From NCBI GenBank assembly GCA_030691295.1, contig JAUYEQ010000638.1, positions 1 to 10,652 on the forward strand: 10,652 bases of DNA. Reading direction: 5' to 3'. Below the pieces are notes generated by a model, which worked only from the letters and a program-made list of their open reading frames with translations, made no database searches and was not told the origin of the DNA. Of this stretch, positions 1-7,986 are shown piece after piece. This DNA comes from Bacteroidota bacterium (GTDB lineage Bacteria > Bacteroidota > Bacteroidia > Bacteroidales > Prolixibacteraceae). Positions within the stretch are counted from its first letter, which is position 1; every line of letters starts with the position of its first letter. The position numbers and the translations under genes were made by a program.

Positions 1-807
1 ATAAACTTCCTCAATATCACCGGTCACCTTAAAACATGCCGTCAATAAGCCCTGATAGTCGAGGCAAGGAATACGATAATCAGCATGGAGCAATCCTGCT
101 GCACTCAGCATGTGTATTTTTGTTTTCCCGGCACGATCGAATCGCCTCACGCCAAAATATTTACCCTCGAACAAACGGGTTTCGGGCATTTCAATTCCGC
201 AATCATTTGCCAGTAAAGCATGTTCATATTCAATTTGTCCAACATTCTGCGGATCAAAAGTCGACCGGAATTTTATCAGCCATTCCTCACCTTCGATATT
301 GAGCAGCACTTTTGGCCGTGCTCCTCCGGAAGAACCACCCAATTTGAAAAGCGTTTCAAGCGATGTTCCATTGTCTTTCTGATTCAGTATTTTTTCGGCC
401 TCAGCAGCCAAAAAATCCAGATCATGAACACTTTCGTTGGTCGCGAAACTGTTATCGGGTTTGTATTCGAGCGCACCCATGCCCGATGAACCGGCTATAC
501 TAAGCCGATCCAAAACCGTCAATCCTGAAGGATTGATTTTTTGCGCGTTTAAGTAGCGATCCAATAAAAGGTTTCCCCAGCCATCAGGAAGAGAATCGTT
601 GAATACACCAAAGTTGCCTGAAAATGGATCGCGTTTGGCAACAAATACACCAGGCCGCAGCGGAAGATAAAATGGAGAAATCGACTGCCCGTTTCTTAGG
701 TACCCCAAATCGTACTCAAAAGCGCACAAATTGTCGGGCGTAAGCGCCAACCTTCCAACTATTTTCCCGTTCAGGAAAACCGAAACTGATTTAGGTTTAG
801 TAAACAT
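1..807 (-). CDS. hipA: HipA-like serine/threonine kinase toxin, N-terminal 269 residues (partial)
   Basis: The minus strand is open from an ATG at 805-807 to the window edge, giving 269 residues without a stop. HipA kinases phosphorylate cytoplasmic targets (GltX in E. coli) and are neutralised by a partner HTH antitoxin. Residues 8-115 look like the HipA N-terminal subdomain, including FNDSLPDGWGNLLLDR at 69-84. Residues 157-166 (GGSSGGARPK) match the Gly-rich loop, with a Ser in the place of the autophosphorylated Ser150 of E. coli HipA. Residues 176-180 (WLIKF) supply the likely ATP-binding Lys179, and RRFDR at 221-225 is also typical. The catalytic and metal-binding Asp residues lie beyond the edge, so activity cannot be judged. 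The start overlaps the end of the upstream XRE gene by 11 bases, which suggests translational coupling. The N-terminal subdomain is fused here, unlike split HipS/HipT systems. The family call is secure; the target is unknown. Confidence 0.92.
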   Translation of the reverse strand, partial: MFTKPKSVSVFLNGKIVGRLALTPDNLCAFEYDLGYLRNGQSISPFYLPLRPGVFVAKRDPFSGNFGVFNDSLPDGWGNLLLDRYLNAQKINPSGLTVLDRLSIAGSSGMGALEYKPDNSFATNESVHDLDFLAAEAEKILNQKDNGTSLETLFKLGGSSGGARPKVLLNIEGEEWLIKFRSTFDPQNVGQIEYEHALLANDCGIEMPETRLFEGKYFGVRRFDRAGKTKIHMLSAAGLLHADYRIPCLDYQGLLTACFKVTGDIEEVY

Positions 808-1153
808 TTCTCCTCCCTCGTTTTGCCGTTTTCGCCTTGTCTTTCGTTAGCAATTCATCAATGCTTTGGTATTTCCTTCCTGAAAATAGTGACGCGAATT
901 CATTCGTCGCATCTAAAGCGACCGCCAGCATCACCAAATTTTTGAGCGATATCTCAGCAGTTTGTTCAAATCGTTTCAGGCTGCCTAAACTTACTCCTGA
1001 TTTTGCTGCCAGGGCATTTTGACTCAGGTTCAATTCCAGCCTGTTACGTTTTGCCCTTACGGCAATATTCTTCAGAATTGCACCCGGATTAAAGTCATCC
1101 AATAAAAAATCATTAGTGGATATCATATTAGCTTCAATATTGTCTTTTGGCAT
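797..1153 (-). CDS. XRE-family HTH antitoxin, HipB-like
   Basis: This 118-residue protein has one helix-turn-helix at about residues 32-82, with the classic LSQNALAAKSGVSLGSLKRFE core at 43-63. An acidic, probably flexible N-terminal stretch (residues 1-27) precedes it, and a very basic tail (KAKTAKRGRRN, 107-117) follows. It directly precedes and overlaps hipA, so it should be the cognate antitoxin and autorepressor. The tail could contact DNA or the kinase; that is inference. I chose the ATG at 1151-1153 because the likely -7 box at 1184-1191 would start transcription near 1177, leaving a short leader. A second in-frame ATG at 1124-1126 (Met10) is a possible alternative and would remove most of the acidic extension. 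It stops with TAA at 797-799. Confidence 0.88.
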   Translation of the reverse strand: MPKDNIEANMISTNDFLLDDFNPGAILKNIAVRAKRNRLELNLSQNALAAKSGVSLGSLKRFEQTAEISLKNLVMLAVALDATNEFASLFSGRKYQSIDELLTKDKAKTAKRGRRNVY

Positions 1154-1162
1154 TTAAAGGAT

Positions 1163-1193
1163 ATTATATTGGCTATTAAAATGCAAATATAAT
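1163..1193. promoter_or_regulatory. Palindromic operator covering the hipBA promoter
   Basis: ATTATATTGGC (1163-1173) and GCAAATATAAT (1183-1193) form an inverted repeat of two 11-base arms with one mismatch and a 9-base spacer. The left end lies 9 bases before the antitoxin ATG. On the minus strand the right arm contains TATATTTG (1191 to 1184), an exact fit to the Bacteroidota -7 consensus TAnnTTTG. No convincing TTG -33 element stands at the usual distance. HipB-type regulators bind two-fold symmetric operators, so autorepression by blocking the -7 box is the simplest reading. Confidence 0.65.
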
Positions 1194-1315
1194 GATTAAA
1201 TATATTACAGGGAATTGATAAAATGATAAAAAATCTGTAGCAAAAAACAATGTCTATTGCTTTTACAGCCATTAAATGCGAATGCCATATCTGGAATTAT
1301 TATGAATAAATCAAA
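1194..1315. other. AT-rich gap between the GH95 gene and the hipBA operator
   Basis: This intergenic DNA follows the GH95 stop codon (TAA, 1316-1318). I see no coding potential and no convincing intrinsic terminator. The only hairpin before a T-run on the minus strand (near 1246-1258, read right to left) has a 4-bp stem. A perfect tandem 8-mer, TGATAAAA twice, lies at 1216-1231 upstream of the hipBA promoter and could be a minor protein-binding site or chance in AT-rich DNA. Confidence 0.4.
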
Positions 1316-3754
1316 TTAATTGAATGATTGATTATCAAGCAATTGCTTCTGGCCTTTTTGCATTGCCGGGAGTTCGGCAGTTTTTTCCTTGTACCTAACA
1401 GGGGAGGAGCCTCCATTTCTGGAATAGATTGTGGCAGAAACCAACTGATTGTTTTCCCATTTGATATCCACCACAAAGCCGCCCCGGGCAACCAATCCTC
1501 TTACTTCGCCATTTTTCCATGCTGATGGTAATGCAGGCAACAATTCGATGCAGCCATTATGGCTTTGCAACAACATTTCTGCAATACCGGCTGTCGCTCC
1601 AAAGTTTCCATCGATCTGGAAAGGTGGATGGCCACAGAACAGATTAGCATACGTTCCTCCGGCGTTGGACATGTTGATTTTGTAATTTTCGGTTGGACGA
1701 AGCAGGTTTTTTAATAGTTGGTAGGCTCGGTCACCATCTTTGAGCCTTGCCCAAAAGTTTACTTTCCAGGCCAGCGACCAGCCTGTTCCGATATCAGTTC
1801 TGGCCTCCAGACTTTTCCTGACTGCCCCTGCCAGTTCAGGTGTCTTCTGTATATCAACCTGATTGCCGGGATGCAACATATACAAATGCGAGGTATGCCG
1901 GTGGGTGGGTTCTGTTTCTTTGAATTCTTCACTCCATTCCATCAGTCGCCCATCTGATCCGATTTTTGGAAGAGCAAGATTTTGTAAAGCGATATCAATT
2001 GTGTCCAGCAATGGATTGGTATCTTTTAATATTTCTGAAGCATTTAGCACATTGGTGAACAGTTCGTGCAGAATCTGCTGATCGTGTGATGGACCCATGC
2101 TCATTGAACAAACTGAGCCATCAGGAGCGACAAAGGTGTTCTCTGGTGACGTGGCGGGGCCTGAAACCAATTTGCCGGAGGCCGGGTCTTTCACCAGCCA
2201 GTCGAGGTAAAACTGTGCCGATTTCAGCATGATTGGATAAACCCGTTCCAGATATTTTTGATCCTGTGTAAAGGTGTAATGATCCCAAAGGTGCTGACAC
2301 AACCAACCTCCGGCAGCCACATGCATTCCCCATCCCGGATGTTCGCCCGGAGCAGTGTAACCCCAAACATTGGTAATTGGATGGATACACCATCCGTTCG
2401 CTTTGTATTGCACCGATGCGGTCACTTCTCCGGGTTTCACCAGCGACTCGATCAGGTCGGTCAACGGCCCGTGACATTCAGAAAGATTTGTTACATCAGC
2501 CGGCCAATAGTTCATCTGAACATTGATGTCGGTATGGTAGTCGCAGTTCCACGGAGTCTGTATTTTGTTGGCCCAGATGCCTTGCAAGTTGGCTGGCAGA
2601 GAACCTTCTCTGGAAGAGGAGATCAGCAGGTAGCGCCCAAACTGAAAATATGTTTCCTGCAAGCGGAGATCGTCAGGATTCTTTTCCTGATTTTTCAGTC
2701 GGACATCGGTTGGAATGGTATCGGGTTCGTTGTTTGTCAATTTTAAACTGACTTTTCCGAAAAGAGCGGAATAATCGTTAGTATGGCTTTTCAAAAGAGC
2801 TGCATATGATTGGGATGCTGCTTTGTTGAGTTGCTCGAGTGTGGTTATCTTCGGATCAGCTCCAAGATAGTTGGGGTATTCCTGTTTGTAATTGGTTGAA
2901 GCGGTCATGAATAAAACCACTTCATCGGCGTTTTGCACCTCCATACTGTTGCCTGAAAAGGTGATCGTTCCACCAGATGCAACAGCCTTTAGCCTGACGG
3001 CATATTGCATTCCATTGCCGCCTTTTCCGTCGTCCATGGTTCCGGTCATCAACAAATGGTCATTTTCGGCGTGTGTTTCAAACCGTTCTGGTCGGGTTAA
3101 GGAAGTTTTAAAGTTCAAAGATCCTTTTTTGTCAGCTGTTAACCGCATTACCAGTGCCCGGTCAGGATAACTGGCAAAAATTTCGCGTTGATAGTTGACA
3201 TCCTCCTGATTGTATGAAACATTGACCACACCCCTGTTCAGGTCGAGTCCCCGGTGATAATTATCAAATGCTGCTGTTTTTCCAAAATCCAGCCGCAAAT
3301 CACCCAATGTCTGAAAGCAGCCAAAAGGAACATTGGCACCATTCCCTTGTCCGGAACCGACTCCTTTGCAAATCTGCGTTTTGTTGGTCAGTTCATTGGC
3401 TTCCTTGTACTTGCCCTCGAACAACAATTGCCTGATTTTTCCCAGTGAAGCGAAAGCATCGGGATTGTTGTCGTCGTTTGGACTGCCTGACCACAAAGTT
3501 TTTTCGTTGAGCTGAAGGCGTTCCTGATTAACATCGCCGAATACCATTGCCCCCAGAAATCCATTACCAACAGGCAATGCTCTGAGCCATTCGGCATCGT
3601 TTATCCAGCCCTCTTTCACATCTTCCACCGAAGAATTCGCAGGCTGATTGTACCAAAGTTTGAGGTGAGATTGTTCAGTTTCTTTTTTTTCTGAATAGCA
3701 TGACACTAAAAAGAATAACGCAAGTGTCAGGATGTGGAATCGGTTTAATTTCAT
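1316..3754 (-). CDS. GH95 family alpha-L-fucosidase-like lipoprotein
   Basis: This 812-residue protein belongs to glycoside hydrolase family 95, whose characterised members are inverting alpha-1,2-L-fucosidases (AfcA) and alpha-L-galactosidases. A lipoprotein signal ends in LVSC (Cys19) and is followed by YSEKKE, so it is probably membrane-anchored and possibly on the surface. The N-terminal beta domain spans about 32-300, including [14 protein letters not shown] at 60-73. The (alpha/alpha)6 catalytic domain spans about 360-725 and a C-terminal beta domain 735-800. SPEN at 536-539 supplies the likely general acid Glu538. QIDGNFG at 713-719 supplies Asp715, matching Asp766 of AfcA. HTDIN at 407-411 matches the AfcA H-x-N-x-N motif, but the first Asn is Asp409 here. 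His407 favours fucose over L-galactose, from what I recall of the family. Length is normal. It follows susD across a strong terminator, so it may have its own promoter or depend on read-through. Confidence 0.93.
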   Translation of the reverse strand: MKLNRFHILTLALFFLVSCYSEKKETEQSHLKLWYNQPANSSVEDVKEGWINDAEWLRALPVGNGFLGAMVFGDVNQERLQLNEKTLWSGSPNDDNNPDAFASLGKIRQLLFEGKYKEANELTNKTQICKGVGSGQGNGANVPFGCFQTLGDLRLDFGKTAAFDNYHRGLDLNRGVVNVSYNQEDVNYQREIFASYPDRALVMRLTADKKGSLNFKTSLTRPERFETHAENDHLLMTGTMDDGKGGNGMQYAVRLKAVASGGTITFSGNSMEVQNADEVVLFMTASTNYKQEYPNYLGADPKITTLEQLNKAASQSYAALLKSHTNDYSALFGKVSLKLTNNEPDTIPTDVRLKNQEKNPDDLRLQETYFQFGRYLLISSSREGSLPANLQGIWANKIQTPWNCDYHTDINVQMNYWPADVTNLSECHGPLTDLIESLVKPGEVTASVQYKANGWCIHPITNVWGYTAPGEHPGWGMHVAAGGWLCQHLWDHYTFTQDQKYLERVYPIMLKSAQFYLDWLVKDPASGKLVSGPATSPENTFVAPDGSVCSMSMGPSHDQQILHELFTNVLNASEILKDTNPLLDTIDIALQNLALPKIGSDGRLMEWSEEFKETEPTHRHTSHLYMLHPGNQVDIQKTPELAGAVRKSLEARTDIGTGWSLAWKVNFWARLKDGDRAYQLLKNLLRPTENYKINMSNAGGTYANLFCGHPPFQIDGNFGATAGIAEMLLQSHNGCIELLPALPSAWKNGEVRGLVARGGFVVDIKWENNQLVSATIYSRNGGSSPVRYKEKTAELPAMQKGQKQLLDNQSFN

Positions 3755-3813
3755 GTTGATGTGAATAATTTATTGGATGTGTCAGTTGGTTAAAGGCTTG
3801 AAAAGAGGAATCG
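3755..3813 (-). other. Leader of the GH95 gene
   Basis: About 60 bases separate the susD terminator from the GH95 ATG (3752-3754). The leader is AT-rich near the start and has no Shine-Dalgarno-like purine block, as is common in Bacteroidota. I found no TAnnTTTG box, so a dedicated housekeeping promoter is not evident. Confidence 0.4.
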
Positions 3814-3851
3814 AAAAAGAAACGAGAGAGCATTTTAAACTCTCTCGTTTC
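3814..3851 (-). terminator. Intrinsic terminator after susD
   Basis: GAAACGAGAGAG (3819-3830) and CTCTCTCGTTTC (3840-3851) make a perfect 12-bp stem with a 9-base loop. On the minus strand it is followed by TTTTT (complement of 3814-3818). It starts 10 bases after the susD stop codon (3862-3864). It should end or strongly reduce transcripts from the susCD unit before the GH95 gene. Confidence 0.85.
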
Positions 3852-3861
3852 AACTTATTAT

Positions 3862-5412
3862 CTATTTGTAATCCGGATTCTGGACTAAAACGCCGTGGTT
3901 TTTATCTATTTCATTTTGTGGAAGCGGCCAGTGGTAGAATTTGTCTTCCCATTTGTATGGAAGCATACCGTCGGTAACATTGTTTAAAATTTCACCTGCA
4001 ATGTGCCATCTTTTAAGGTCGAAATAGCGCAAGCCCTCAAAAGCCAGCTCAATTCTTCTTTCCTTTCTGATTCTTTCACGCATTTCAGCTTTAGACAAAC
4101 CAGCGGGATAAGGAGGCATGTCAACACGGGCACGCAAATCTGTTATCGCCTTATAAACAGAAGCATCCGGACCTGCAATTTCATTTTGAGCTTCAGCATA
4201 CATCAGTAAAACTTCACCTAACCTCAAAACAACAGAATTCTGCTGACTAAGCGTGGTATAGCCATAAGGTGTATTTTCAGGACAAAGGAATTTTTTCAGG
4301 CCATAACCGGTTGGACGGCTATTGGTTGGAAAATGCACGTTGCCACCTCCCCAGTCAGGATGGTCAACAAAAACGGTCTTGGATAACCTTGGGTCTCTGT
4401 TTGAAAAAGGATTTGCAGCATCAGTAAGCGGTGAAACACCCCAGGGCAGTCCGTCGGTACATTCAAACGAATTGACAAAACTTTGAAGCGGACTCACCAC
4501 AATCCAGTCGCCATAAATTAAATCGGCTGCATAGGTAGGAACATTGTCGGGTGCCAGATAATTTACTGAATAGATAATTTCAGGATTTGTGCTCTGCCCT
4601 TTATCCTGAAAAACAGCTTCAAACACAGGACTCAATGAATACTGAGGGATAACCTGCAAACACAAATCTCTAACTTGTGTCAACTTCTCAATATTCGGTG
4701 TTCCGTTGTTTCCATACGCATCATAAATCAAAACGCGGGCTTTTAAAGCCTGTGCAGTTGATTTGGTTACATGCCCTGTATTTTGAAAGTAGGGAACGGT
4801 ATTCAGATTGGCAATTGCAAAATCAAGATCGGTAATTACCTGAGCCAGTATCTGGGCTGCCGGAACTTTAGGTTGTTCCTGCGTTTCAAGGGTTAATGGC
4901 TCAAGAATAAGAGGCACATCGCCATAAGCGCTATACAATTGGAAGTAATAATAAGCCCTCAAAAACCTGATTTCAGCCTCTGCTCTTTTTTTATCAGCAT
5001 CCGGGAAATCAGTTCCCTTGTATGCGCTCAATTCTTTCAGGAAAATATTTCCCCTGGCTATCGCCTGATAACTAAGCGAATATACCAATGAGATGTAACC
5101 GCCTGTTGTTGAGCTGATGTCTCCGGAAGCAATTGCTTTTGAGTTGAAATTATTGTGTTGCCCAAAACAATTGTCGGTTATACAATCCCAGTTGGGAAGC
5201 AGATATGACCATACTCCTCCGGGAGGGTTGTCCCAAGGCGCTCCGGTTGTATTAAGTCCGTAGTTAGCGGTTAGCGCCATGTCAAAATCTGTTTTGGATT
5301 TCCAGAACGTACTTGAAGAAATCTGATCCAGTGGATTTCTATCCAAATAATTATCACATCCGCTTAAAAGAAGGATGGATATTACGAAGAATGGTATTAT
5401 ATATCTTTTCAT
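3862..5412 (-). CDS. SusD/RagB-family outer-membrane glycan-binding lipoprotein
   Basis: This intact 516-residue SusD homologue forms the lid of a SusC transporter and captures oligosaccharides at the cell surface. The signal peptide ends in the lipobox LSGC (Cys19), followed by DNYLDRNPLDQIS, a stretch characteristic of the family. TPR-like helices are visible at 143-169 (RAEAEIRFLRAYYYFQLYSA and onward), 394-411 and 447-469, the last with FEGLRYFDLKRW at 458-469. The C-terminal signature HWPLPQNEIDKN (494-505) leads into VQNPDYK at the end. It starts 12 bases after the susC stop, so the two genes are surely co-transcribed and probably translated together. SusD sequence alone does not reveal the glycan; the GH95 neighbour hints at fucose. 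The length and terminal motifs show no damage, in contrast to its susC partner. Confidence 0.96.
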   Translation of the reverse strand: MKRYIIPFFVISILLLSGCDNYLDRNPLDQISSSTFWKSKTDFDMALTANYGLNTTGAPWDNPPGGVWSYLLPNWDCITDNCFGQHNNFNSKAIASGDISSTTGGYISLVYSLSYQAIARGNIFLKELSAYKGTDFPDADKKRAEAEIRFLRAYYYFQLYSAYGDVPLILEPLTLETQEQPKVPAAQILAQVITDLDFAIANLNTVPYFQNTGHVTKSTAQALKARVLIYDAYGNNGTPNIEKLTQVRDLCLQVIPQYSLSPVFEAVFQDKGQSTNPEIIYSVNYLAPDNVPTYAADLIYGDWIVVSPLQSFVNSFECTDGLPWGVSPLTDAANPFSNRDPRLSKTVFVDHPDWGGGNVHFPTNSRPTGYGLKKFLCPENTPYGYTTLSQQNSVVLRLGEVLLMYAEAQNEIAGPDASVYKAITDLRARVDMPPYPAGLSKAEMRERIRKERRIELAFEGLRYFDLKRWHIAGEILNNVTDGMLPYKWEDKFYHWPLPQNEIDKNHGVLVQNPDYK

Positions 5413-5424
5413 GTCTGATAGTTT

Positions 5425-7986
5425 TTAAAATTTAACATTTACACCGAAAGAATAAATCTTATTCTGAGGGTAGTTTACGAAAGAACCGCTACCACCACGC
5501 TCAGGATCTAAGCCGGGATATTTGGTCAATGTAACAAGATTATCTCCTGAGAAATACACCCTCAATTGCTGTATTCCCGCACGTTGTGTCAGTTGATTAG
5601 GCAGCGTATAACCAAAAGTTAAATTTTTCAGTCTGAAATAGGAACCATCCTGGAGATACCATGAAGAATTGCGTCTGATACGTTCAGGTGCTCCCCATCC
5701 CCAATACATGCGGGGCATGGTAGTTGAAGGATTGGATTCAGTCCAGCGGTCTCGCCAGTCAGTTGTTGGAGGCGAACCCTGAACAAAAGGAATTGTTCCC
5801 CAGTCATTTACGAAATACTTAACATTTTCAACTCCCTGGAATTGTGCTGACAAATCAAAACCTCTCCAGTTGGAAGACAAATTAAATGCATAGTTAAAAG
5901 CGGGGTATCTTCCAGAAATTGGGATTCTGTCGTCATTGTCCACTTTACCATCTTTGTTCGCATCTTTAAACTTCAAATCGCCTGGTACCGTTGCATCAGT
6001 AAATTGTTTTGGAGAATTGGTAATTTCGGTGGTTGACTGAAAAATGCCAATCCACTCCAGCATATAAAATGAATCCCATTCATAACCTTCTTCTCTTAAA
6101 GAATAGCCACTGATTTCACGTGCTCCAAAATCAACCAGTTTATTCTTGTAATGGTCAATATTAAATCCGAGGTTGTAATTCAATCCTGAAAAATAACCTG
6201 AATTAACGCGGTTGGTGTATTGAAGGCCCAATTCAACGCCTGAATTTTCCATGGTACCATTGTTTACTGTTGGTGGGTTTAATCCAACTGCATCGGTAAC
6301 CTGAGAACCTCTTAAAATATCCGTTGTTGTTTTCTTATACCAGTCAAAAGTTACATTCAATCCCTGAAAGGCAGTAAGGTCAAAACCAAAGTCGAGGATG
6401 GAAGTAGTTTCCCACATGATATTTGGATTGGCCAAACTTGTTTGTGCAACTCCTGAAGATAAGCTTGAGTCATTAAATGAATAATTTCCGGTTAAAGCAA
6501 GGATTGACTGGTATGGATACAAACCAATGTTCTGATTTCCAAGCTCTCCGTACGAACCTCTGATTTTCAAGCTGTTCAGCCAGTTTAGGTCAAGGTCTTT
6601 CACAAACTGTTCTTCGGTTACCCTCCAGCCAGCTGAAAACGACGGGAAAACACCCCAGCGGGAATCCGGATTTAACCGTGAAGTACCGTCATACCTTAAG
6701 TTTGCTTCCAAAAGATAACGATCTTTAAAGTTGTACCCCAACCTGCCAAAGAATGACATCATTGCCCATTCGTTTTGAGTGCCGGTTGCTTGTTGTACCG
6801 ATGGACTTCCGGCATTCAGCTGCCTGAGCACATCACTTGGATAGTTCTTCCGGTACCCGTTTAAATATTGATATACATTGTCTTCCATGCTGTAACCTGC
6901 CTGTGCAGACACCTTGTGTCCATCGCCAAATTCCTGATCAAAATTCAGGTAGGTATAAAGGTTTTTATACACATTTTGATCATCCTGAACAACTAACCCA
7001 GAACCACCAACATCTAACAAAGTCATAAATTCATTTGTCCGGAAATTGTACAAAGGAACCTGAGCCCTGAAATCGTAGTATTTGCTAAAATCCATGTTTA
7101 CAGCAGCTTTCGTGTACCATTTAAGTCCTTTCAGCAACTGTATGTCAAGCCATCCCTGTGAGGAAATAACGTAATCGTCGGTATTTCTGTTGACTTTATT
7201 GTCGATAAGTGCAATAGGGCTTTTGTTGTTATACTCAAAGTCGTAGGCTTTAAATGTATATCTGCCGCTGCCGTCAGCAAGCTGCGGCGAGTAGGTCGGG
7301 GCCTGTGACATGGCTGCCAGGAATGTGTCTGCAGCTCCCTGGCGCGGTGCCGATTTTACTCCTTTTTTTACCGAGAAATTTGCGCCAAATTTAATTTTAT
7401 CATTCACCTGCGAGCTTAGGTTAACCCGAATATTGTACTTTTCATAGTTAAAGCCTTTCATGATACCTTCCTGATTTACATACCCCAGCGATATGTCAAA
7501 TCTAGTACCCCCGGTACCCCCGCTAAAACTCAAATTGTGAGTTTGGGTAGGTGCTGGATTGAATATCAGGTCGAGCCAATCAGTATTTGGATACAAATTA
7601 CGGTCAGTTGCATTGCGGTAGGTGTTTATTATATCCTGACTGTAAAGTCCAGATGTTAATCCGGAGTTGAGCCTTGCTTCATTAAACATTTCCATGTACT
7701 CGGCTGAGTTTGTTATCAGTTCATACATTTTAGTGGGCGTATGGACACCATAATTTCCACTGTATTCCATGCTGATTTTGCCCTCTTTGCCAGTTTTTGT
7801 GGTTACCAGAATAACTCCGTTGGCAGCTCTGGCTCCGTAAATTGAGGCAGAAGCGGCATCTTTCAAAACTGAGATATTTTCAATGTTGTTGGGGTTTAAG
7901 TCGGAAAGGTTACCCTGTACTCCATCGATTAATACCAATGGGTTTGAGCCGGCACTACTGAAGGTTCCGGTACCACGAATACGAAT
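5425..7986 (-). CDS. SusC C-terminal fragment: rest of plug and 22-strand-type barrel
   Basis: These 853 codons continue the plug right after the stop: IRIRGTGTF, then NPLVLIDGVQG, then ENISVLKDAASASIYGARA, all hallmark SusC plug segments. The barrel follows with the SusC signature YPNTDWLDLIF and periodic aromatic-rich strands, a calcium-like DANKDGKVDNDDRIP loop, and a C-terminal KIYSFGVNVKF ending in Phe as outer-membrane barrels do. No ATG with a plausible leader lies just after the stop; a TTG at 7936-7938 is the first possible restart. A restarted product would lack a signal peptide and could not reach the outer membrane. The segment is therefore functional only if the stop is read through or is an error. 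Confidence 0.75.
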   Translation of the reverse strand: MRIRGTGTFSSAGSNPLVLIDGVQGNLSDLNPNNIENISVLKDAASASIYGARAANGVILVTTKTGKEGKISMEYSGNYGVHTPTKMYELITNSAEYMEMFNEARLNSGLTSGLYSQDIINTYRNATDRNLYPNTDWLDLIFNPAPTQTHNLSFSGGTGGTRFDISLGYVNQEGIMKGFNYEKYNIRVNLSSQVNDKIKFGANFSVKKGVKSAPRQGAADTFLAAMSQAPTYSPQLADGSGRYTFKAYDFEYNNKSPIALIDNKVNRNTDDYVISSQGWLDIQLLKGLKWYTKAAVNMDFSKYYDFRAQVPLYNFRTNEFMTLLDVGGSGLVVQDDQNVYKNLYTYLNFDQEFGDGHKVSAQAGYSMEDNVYQYLNGYRKNYPSDVLRQLNAGSPSVQQATGTQNEWAMMSFFGRLGYNFKDRYLLEANLRYDGTSRLNPDSRWGVFPSFSAGWRVTEEQFVKDLDLNWLNSLKIRGSYGELGNQNIGLYPYQSILALTGNYSFNDSSLSSGVAQTSLANPNIMWETTSILDFGFDLTAFQGLNVTFDWYKKTTTDILRGSQVTDAVGLNPPTVNNGTMENSGVELGLQYTNRVNSGYFSGLNYNLGFNIDHYKNKLVDFGAREISGYSLREEGYEWDSFYMLEWIGIFQSTTEITNSPKQFTDATVPGDLKFKDANKDGKVDNDDRIPISGRYPAFNYAFNLSSNWRGFDLSAQFQGVENVKYFVNDWGTIPFVQGSPPTTDWRDRWTESNPSTTMPRMYWGWGAPERIRRNSSWYLQDGSYFRLKNLTFGYTLPNQLTQRAGIQQLRVYFSGDNLVTLTKYPGLDPERGGSGSFVNYPQNKIYSFGVNVKF

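Noticed and set aside
36..489. Small plus-strand frames at the left edge
   Set aside because: They are antisense to the clear HipA coding frame on the minus strand, and their translations show no family features.
2121..2746. Overlapping frames on both strands inside the GH95 gene
   Set aside because: They lie wholly within a well-supported family gene, have no recognisable domain, and show biased composition expected of shadow frames.
7505..7522. Tandem 9-base repeat GTACCCCCG in susC
   Set aside because: It encodes Gly-Gly-Thr twice in a known Gly-rich SusC segment, stays in frame, and has only two copies.
7936..7938. TTG restart as a genuine gene start for the second half of susC
   Set aside because: The coding frame continues upstream with conserved plug residues to the TAA, and a product starting here would have no signal peptide.
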